Source: Neoarius graeffei (Eukaryota; Chordata; Actinopteri; Siluriformes; Ariidae). From it: a DNA stretch of 64,000 nt. Made by a program: the position numbers and the translations under genes. The notes under the pieces are model-generated. The model was not told the DNA's origin. It ran no database searches and saw only the letters and a program-made list of their open reading frames with translations. Positions 62,001 through 64,000 of the stretch are shown in pieces. The stretch spans positions 44,507,732 through 44,571,731 of the forward strand of contig NC_083587.1 in the NCBI RefSeq assembly GCF_027579695.1. The letters are read 5' to 3'. How positions within the stretch are numbered: position 1 is the stretch's first letter; every line of letters begins with the position of its first letter.

Positions 62001-63287
62001 GGGGAGTAAAGTCAGTTTAAAAAATGCCGTTAAATGCATAGGCCTATAGGCCAAGTTTAATGACCTTGAGGTTATCAGAGGTCATATGTCGTTTTACAAA
62101 TGAAAAATGAATTCAGCACCCAAACATTTAACAAACAAGGCCATTTGCTAACTTCATTAATCATTTTAGTACATTTCATTCCTTAGAAAGCTGAGAAACT
62201 GGATTCAGCTGAGACGTTTACAGGCCCAAAGTTCAATGACCTCTAGAGGTCAACAGAGGTCAGATAGAGCTCGGCATATTGCAGATTTGAATTCGGCACA
62301 CCCAAATTGACAAAATAAGACTGTTTGCCGACTTCGTCTCAAAAATGCCTTTGGGTGTCACAATTCTGGATTTTGGTACCAGTCTATATTATAAAAAAAA
62401 TTAAAATAAAAATAATATTCAACCTTCCCAGACAACATTATCATTTGATTACTTCAATGCTTTCCTTAGACTTTAACAACAAAATTAGCAAAATACACAG
62501 ATGAGCCAAAACATGATAACCACCTGTCTAATATGCTGTTGGTCCTACTCATGCTGCCAAAACAGCTCCAACCTGCCAAGGCATGGATTCTACAAGACCT
62601 CTGAAGGAGCCCTGTGGTATCAAGCACCAAGAGCTTAGCAGCAGATCCTATAAGTCCGGTAAGTTGTGAGGTGGACCTGCTGCAGACTGGATTTGAACTC
62701 TTCACCATGTTCCTCAAACCATTCATTCACAAATAATGTGAATTGCATCTCGTTGTTATGAGCTGATCAATGGTTAACTTCATCTGTGAGTGGTCATAAT
62801 ATTTTGGCTCATCTGTATATACCAGTGCTTTCAGACAGTTTCTCCTAAATCGAACATAGTGATACACACTCGTTACAAAGCAGGTCTCTTTTACAGATGA
62901 CATTAATCTTAATGTTTTTCAGTCTTCTATCTTCTACCACTTGCTTGCCATCACCTTCCCTTAAACCATGCAGTGATAGACATATTAGTAACTTGGGCAC
63001 CTAGGACAAGCAGATTCTGTTTCCAGGCTAAACCTTGCCACAAATCTGTAATTATGGAAAAAGGTCTATAAAGTGTTTTTTTTTTTACATAACAGTGTGG
63101 AAAAAAAGAGAAAAAGTATCCTACCTAATTCCCATGAGGCATTCATATAAGAAGACCACACCCTCCCTCTGATGTGGTCGTAGATGATTTGTTAGATGAG
63201 GGTCCACAACCACGTCCACTAATGGGAGTCCATTTTTATTACAAAGCCATTGGTGATTGGCTGAGGGCCGGGGCATCACAACGGCTC
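38447..63287 (-). CDS. rad54b: RAD54B, DNA repair and recombination ATPase, 3' ten exons (5' end beyond window)
   Basis: SNF2-family double-stranded-DNA translocase of homologous recombination, acting with RAD51 in the nucleus. Ten exons, all phase-consistent, give about 645 residues; human RAD54B has 910 aa, so roughly 260 N-terminal residues lie past 64000. Helicase motifs in order: I ([11 protein letters not shown]), Ia ([11 protein letters not shown]), II (DEGH), III ([13 protein letters not shown], split by an intron), IV ([14 protein letters not shown]), V ([21 protein letters not shown]) and VI ([10 protein letters not shown]), then the RAD54B-type C-terminus with [11 protein letters not shown] and [11 protein letters not shown]. 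The partial frame is uninterrupted. Introns hold large transposons and two long palindromes. Confidence 0.95.
39018..39218 (-). CDS. rad54b: rad54b exon: C-terminal extension after helicase motif VI
   Basis: [20 protein letters not shown] and [14 protein letters not shown]...THDLLGCKC, near-identical in pattern to human. Acceptor TGTCAG, donor CCAG|GTAACA. Confidence 0.95.
39738..40643 (+). mobile_element. tRNA-derived SINE, interrupted, with 10-bp target duplication
   Basis: Duplication AAAGGGTCGT at 39728-39737 and 40644-40653. The SINE body is split after position 39978 by a 540-bp element and resumes at 40519 with no loss. Confidence 0.95.
39979..40518. mobile_element. 540-bp non-autonomous DNA transposon inside the SINE
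   Basis: Ends GGCCAAGTTTACATTAGACC and GGTCTAATGTAAACCCCACC; TAT is duplicated on both sides when compared with intact SINEs (GTGTCTATGTGTCAG). GC-rich interior with GTTTACATTAAAACGCC-type words. No coding region. Confidence 0.85.
41529..41595 (-). CDS. rad54b: rad54b exon: helicase motif VI
   Basis: 22 codons, [20 protein letters not shown] then TT and one base of Gly. The Arg residues of motif VI are intact. Acceptor TTCTAG, donor CAG|GTTGGA. Confidence 0.95.
42033..42412 (-). mobile_element. tRNA-derived SINE with 13-bp target duplication
   Basis: Flanked by ATAGATAATTTAT at 42020-42032 and 42413-42425. Confidence 0.95.
42426..43084. other. rad54b intron, nothing recognised
   Basis: No gene or paired termini seen; includes a purine-rich stretch near 42640-42720. 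Confidence 0.45.
43085..43167. repeat. (TA)n microsatellite
   Basis: A-run followed by about 35 TA units. Confidence 0.97.
43647..44018 (+). mobile_element. tRNA-derived SINE inserted in a TA microsatellite
   Basis: Complete copy with TA repeats on both sides (43605-43646 and 44019-44047), so the target duplication cannot be told from the repeat. Confidence 0.93.
44474..45192. mobile_element. 719-bp foldback element with TTAA target duplication
   Basis: The whole element is one imperfect palindrome: AGGAACAGTCCACCGTA at the left end is inverted at the right end, and the arms of roughly 355 bases pair with only scattered mismatches around a centre near 44833. TTAA occurs directly at both edges (44470-44473 and 45193-45196), as for Kolobok or piggyBac-type insertions. 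No coding region. Confidence 0.9.
45502..45763 (-). CDS. rad54b: rad54b exon: helicase motifs IV and V
   Basis: [55 protein letters not shown] and [12 protein letters not shown]. Acceptor TTTGCAG, donor CAG|GTTTGT. Codon 1 is completed by the AA of the previous exon (Lys). Confidence 0.97.
45843..46900. mobile_element. Tc1-like element remnant interrupted by a retroposon
   Basis: Starts CAGTGCTATGCATAAGTATT, a Tc1-type terminal repeat, and resumes after about 46610 with AAACCCCTAAATTAGTTCAAG. The right boundary is uncertain. Confidence 0.5.
45906..46620 (+). mobile_element. retroposon with a small single-span membrane ORF
   Basis: A pyrimidine-rich leader, an ORF from ATG 46132 to TAA 46396 broken by one extra G near 46185, a poly-G run, and the end AATAAAGGGTTCATTCATTC. 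After the frameshift the text reads [20 protein letters not shown] and then a hydrophobic span ([18 protein letters not shown]) and a basic end ([12 protein letters not shown]). The 3' tetranucleotide tail suggests LINE-driven retroposition. I do not know the family. The left boundary is approximate. Confidence 0.55.
47040..47418 (+). mobile_element. tRNA-derived SINE with 12-bp target duplication
   Basis: Flanked by AAGACATCTTGG at 47028-47039 and 47419-47430. One of the least diverged copies. Confidence 0.95.
49082..49459 (+). CDS. unrecognised 125-aa ORF, probably a transposon first exon
   Basis: The ATG at 49082 has a strong Kozak context (ACCATGG), preferred over the in-frame ATG at 49028. 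The protein starts [20 protein letters not shown], has a central part that could be a small alpha/beta fold, an acidic Ser-rich stretch, and ends [13 protein letters not shown]. The last codons overlap GAA|GTAAGT at 49456, a consensus donor, so the reading frame probably continues in a lost or distant exon. The frame is clean over 378 bases. I recognise no family and assign no function. Confidence 0.5.
   Translation: MADADSMDSELSPQLYVSIKCGKEKPFHCLTNQNVGDFVSQALKVNNEKIKTIFGSQKGGGDVMSTMPNMPAIMLVRDFGCKYLTVELEEDGAAESPIESSSTNVSAFDVLMRAQRSYDHIPSEK
49500..49575. repeat. (AC)n and (TG)n(TATG)n microsatellite
   Basis: Adjacent AC and TG runs that can pair with each other. Confidence 0.95.
50450..50601 (-). 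CDS. rad54b: rad54b exon: variable region before motif IV
   Basis: [20 protein letters not shown], then [20 protein letters not shown], aligned with human EKESGKLQVLSKLLAVIHEL. Acceptor TTTCAG. The donor AA|GTACAG was chosen because it leaves AA to complete Lys with the next exon. Confidence 0.9.
50967..51383. mobile_element. hAT-like MITE with perfect 8-bp target duplication
   Basis: CAGGGCCGGATTA and TAATCCAGCCCTG are the inverse ends; ATCACAGC is duplicated at 50959-50966 and 51384-51391. The interior is GC-rich with GGGGCCC words. No coding region. Confidence 0.9.
51718..53292 (-). mobile_element. element X, copy C, interrupted by a Harbinger-like MITE
   Basis: Same layout and basic frame ([20 protein letters not shown] at 52060-52219) as copies A and B. 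Sequence resumes after the insertion with ACTTGAAAAATCTGAAAGGC. Confidence 0.75.
52489..53257 (-). mobile_element. Harbinger-like MITE with TAA target duplication
   Basis: 769 bp with 30-base inverted ends (GGCCACACCAATTTAATTAG outward). TAA is at both edges (52486-52488, 53258-53260) and single in copy B of the host element. On the minus strand a short frame ([20 protein letters not shown]...[12 protein letters not shown], about 52915-53050) ends at GAG|GTGGGT and may be a retained first exon; the protein is not recognised. Confidence 0.8.
53582..53884 (-). CDS. rad54b: rad54b exon: SNF2 lobe between motifs III and IV
   Basis: 101 codons. [37 protein letters not shown] and [20 protein letters not shown] match human block by block. 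A 3-residue insertion (within VASTRAFT) relative to human lies before HSPHLACI. Acceptor TTTTAG, donor AAG|GTTTGT. Confidence 0.95.
54023..54162 (-). CDS. rad54b: rad54b exon: end of motif III
   Basis: [20 protein letters not shown] and [19 protein letters not shown]; human TPIQNDLQEFFALIDFVNPG. Acceptor CACCAG, donor GAG|GTAGCA. Confidence 0.96.
54224..55116 (+). mobile_element. non-autonomous DNA transposon carrying a RecQ-helicase exon
   Basis: Ends TAGCCTAG and its counterpart in GCCAGGCTA; a perfect 9-base duplication TGGGTCTGT at 54215-54223 and 55117-55125. The right end has an inner palindrome (GCCAGACTAAATATTCACATTTAGTCTGGC). It contains the ORF at 54435-54680. A 9-base duplication would fit a Mutator-type element, but the class is uncertain. 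Confidence 0.8.
54435..54680 (+). CDS. RecQ-type helicase N-terminal fragment inside a transposon
   Basis: ATG at 54435 (AAGATGGCT context). The product starts [20 protein letters not shown] and contains [20 protein letters not shown] then [18 protein letters not shown], i.e. motif 0 (Gln before the Walker A) and Walker A (TGYGKS) of a RecQ-family helicase. It stops after about 81 codons, soon after the motif I block, so no complete ATPase core exists. It is likely the first exon of a multi-exon transposon gene rather than a host gene. Confidence 0.7.
   Translation: MATASEQHAFDSALESVLEELDLEFSLKYEQEEALRSFLFKKDVFAVLPTGYGKSLIYQLAPLVAKRMGLVCAVRRINKRL
55280..55520 (-). mobile_element. Crypton-like repeat fragment
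   Basis: Reverse-oriented copy of the family at 14350: terminal hairpin (AACAGTTATTCCACGAAATCG) then ATATCCACATTCACTGGAT and decayed interior. Lacks the start-codon end. Confidence 0.6.
55559..55736. repeat. isolated Tc1 terminal repeat
   Basis: Matches the first 175 or so bases of the Tc1 elements at 22107 and 63488 (GTGGTGCTTGAAAGTTTGTG), with no transposase following. Confidence 0.8.
55975..56318 (-). repeat. repeat Y, inverted relative to 48385-48730
   Basis: TTCCAGCCGGTGTAGCGTTCATCAGTAGTG through GTCCCAGCTCTAA is the reverse complement of a segment in the large block at 47757-50251. It is interrupted at its left-block end by a Harbinger-like element, and resumes TAGTAATG at 57362. Confidence 0.75.
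56528..56677 (-). pseudogene. Myb/SANT-domain first exon, interrupted
   Basis: A WKDAEV...W...RLDGSYRN pattern with the spaced Trp residues of Myb/SANT-like transposon proteins. The upstream start (ATGGCGCAT near 57060-57075) is separated from it by the nested element at 56678-57051; the frame would agree if the insert and one duplication were absent. Ends at a stop after AVLLP. Confidence 0.6.
56678..57051. mobile_element. hAT-like MITE nested in the Harbinger-like element
   Basis: Ends CAGGGGCGCAGATACG and CTATCTGCGCCCGTG; flanking 8 bases GTCATGCG and ATTATGCG, a duplication with two changes. No coding region. Confidence 0.7.
57370..57585 (-). repeat. old, diverged SINE-related copy
   Basis: ACACACATTCATACC...GTAATTTAGGCTAAC, then GGAATCAAACCAGAG and CCCCACACAGACATG follow the SINE order with many changes. 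Confidence 0.5.
57720..57927 (-). CDS. rad54b: rad54b exon: Walker B (DEGH)
   Basis: [20 protein letters not shown], then [20 protein letters not shown] and ERRVILTG. Motif II DEGH intact. Acceptor TCCACAG, donor ACAG|GTCAGT splits the Gly of motif III. Confidence 0.97.
58079..58304 (-). CDS. rad54b: rad54b exon: Walker A
   Basis: [40 protein letters not shown] and [16 protein letters not shown]. The Walker A Lys (GLGKT) is present. Acceptor TTGCAG, donor CAG|GTTTGT. Confidence 0.97.
58386..59939 (+). mobile_element. Tc1/mariner element, decayed
   Basis: TA-flanked; inverted repeats of about 215 bases (CAACCCCAATTCCAAAAAAG outward), each holding the TTGGGAC word twice (an IR/DR layout). The plus-strand transposase relic shows the HTH ([16 protein letters not shown]), [12 protein letters not shown] and SPDLSP blocks with several stops and frameshifts. 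Confidence 0.9.
59973..61401 (-). mobile_element. Tc1-like element, decayed, minus orientation
   Basis: Ends CAACCCCAAATCAGGAAATG and TTTTTCTGGTTTGGGGTTG. Minus-strand relics: HTH region [19 protein letters not shown] near 60900-60990 and [20 protein letters not shown] near 60520-60577. Starts 33 bases after the previous Tc1. Confidence 0.85.
61500..62385. mobile_element. 886-bp foldback element
   Basis: AGACTGGTACC and GGTACCAGTCT at the edges; arms of roughly 420 bases pair closely around a loop near 61925-61963. No coding content. Target duplication not clear. Confidence 0.85.
62498..62815. mobile_element. short MITE, CAGATGAGCCAAAACAT ends
   Basis: CAGATGAGCCAAAACATGAT and its inverse ATATTTTGGCTCATCTG near TA dinucleotides. 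The interior retains a decayed GWSCFGSM-like minus-strand text only. Confidence 0.65.
63125..63287 (-). CDS. rad54b: rad54b exon before the ATPase core
   Basis: [37 protein letters not shown] and [10 protein letters not shown]; human LVMPRPNKNHQ...LPLVDVVIDPYLVYHLRPHQ. Acceptor AATCAG, donor TTAG|GTAGGA. The exon before it lies beyond the window. Confidence 0.95.
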
Positions 63288-63487
63288 CTGATTAGAGAAA
63301 CTCCAAGAGTCAGTTATTATTAACAATTTACTTTTAAATATTAAAAATATGTAAAGTGCTAGGTGTAGGAACCATTTTTAATATTTCTACTTTTTTTTTT
63401 TACATTGACAAAACTTCCGTTAAAAGTTTGATAGTTTGACTCCAGTGCATTTATTTAACACAAGCTTAATTCTAACAAGTCACTATA

Positions 63488-64000
63488 CAGTGCTGCTTGA
63501 AAGTTTGTGAACTCTTTAGAATTTTCTATATTTCTGCATAAATATGACCTAAAACATCATCAGATTTTCACACAAGTCCTAAAAGTAGATAAAGAGAACC
63601 CAGTTAAACAAATGAGACAAAAATATTATACTTGGTCATTTATTTATTGAGGAAAATGATCCAATATTACATATCTGTGAGTGGCAAAAGTATGTGAACC
63701 TTTGCTTTCAGTATCTGGTGTGACCCCCTTGTGCAGCAATAACTGCAACTAAACGATTCCGGTAACTGTTGACCAGTCCTGCACACCGACTTGGAGGAAT
63801 TTTAGCCCATTCCTCCATACAGAACAGCTTCAACTCTGGGATGTTGGTGGGTTTCCTCACATGAACTGCTCACTTCAGGTCCTTCCACAACATTTCGATT
63901 GGATTAAGGTCAGGACTTTGACTTGGCCATTCCAAAACATGAACTTTATTGTTCTTTAACCATTCTTTAGTAGAACGACTTGTGTGCTTAGGGTCCTTGT
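63488..64000 (-). mobile_element. Tc1/mariner element, runs off the window
   Basis: Same family as 22107-23716: terminal repeat CAGTGCTGCTTGAAAGTTTG after TA at 63486-63487, then the 3' part of the minus-strand transposase. It has the same TGA (63870-63872) in place of CGA as the other copy. Confidence 0.93.

Overview
This is vertebrate nuclear DNA, almost certainly from a teleost fish. Two multi-exon genes with GT-AG introns lie in a dense layer of fish-type mobile elements: many Tc1/mariner copies, tRNA-derived SINEs, small hAT-like and PIF/Harbinger-like elements, and foldback elements. The SINE and Tc1 families suggest an ostariophysan, possibly a catfish. That last step is inference.

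Both genes are on the minus strand, head to tail. The left half (2985-28779, with a probable noncoding exon near 30357) is a complete liver-intestine cadherin gene, cdh17. I rebuilt 17 coding exons with matching phases. They encode 821 aa: a signal peptide, seven cadherin (EC) repeats, one membrane span and a tail of about 20 aa. The right half (38447-63287 and beyond) is the 3' part of rad54b, a SNF2-family recombination helicase. Ten exons encode about 645 residues from just before the ATPase core to the stop; the N-terminal exons lie past position 64000. CDH17 and RAD54B are also near neighbours in the same relative orientation in mammals. The small GTPase gene GEM, which sits between them in mammals, is not visible here.

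All other sequence is intron or intergenic. Left to right it holds: a 5'-truncated L2/CR1-type LINE (1-829); SINEs and Tc1 remnants around the last cdh17 exons; a nest of small DNA transposons in the cdh17 introns (9144-11313, 12099-12859, 14350-16409, 17520-21432, 22107-23716, 24337-28440); an intergenic repeat field (31095-38397); and rad54b introns with a 719-bp TTAA-flanked palindrome (44474-45192), a retroposon with a small membrane-protein reading frame (45906-46620), a 2.5-kb element carrying a 125-codon first-exon-like ORF (47757-50251), a transposon carrying a RecQ-helicase exon (54224-55116), a Harbinger-like element carrying a Myb/SANT exon (56320-57358), two Tc1 relics and a second large palindrome (61500-62385).

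No bacterial-type features, tRNA or rRNA genes or CRISPR arrays were seen. The most unusual pattern is that several non-autonomous DNA transposons keep a promoter-like region plus one first coding exon. Several insertions can be dated relative to each other by nesting, target-site duplications and empty-site paralogs inside the same window.
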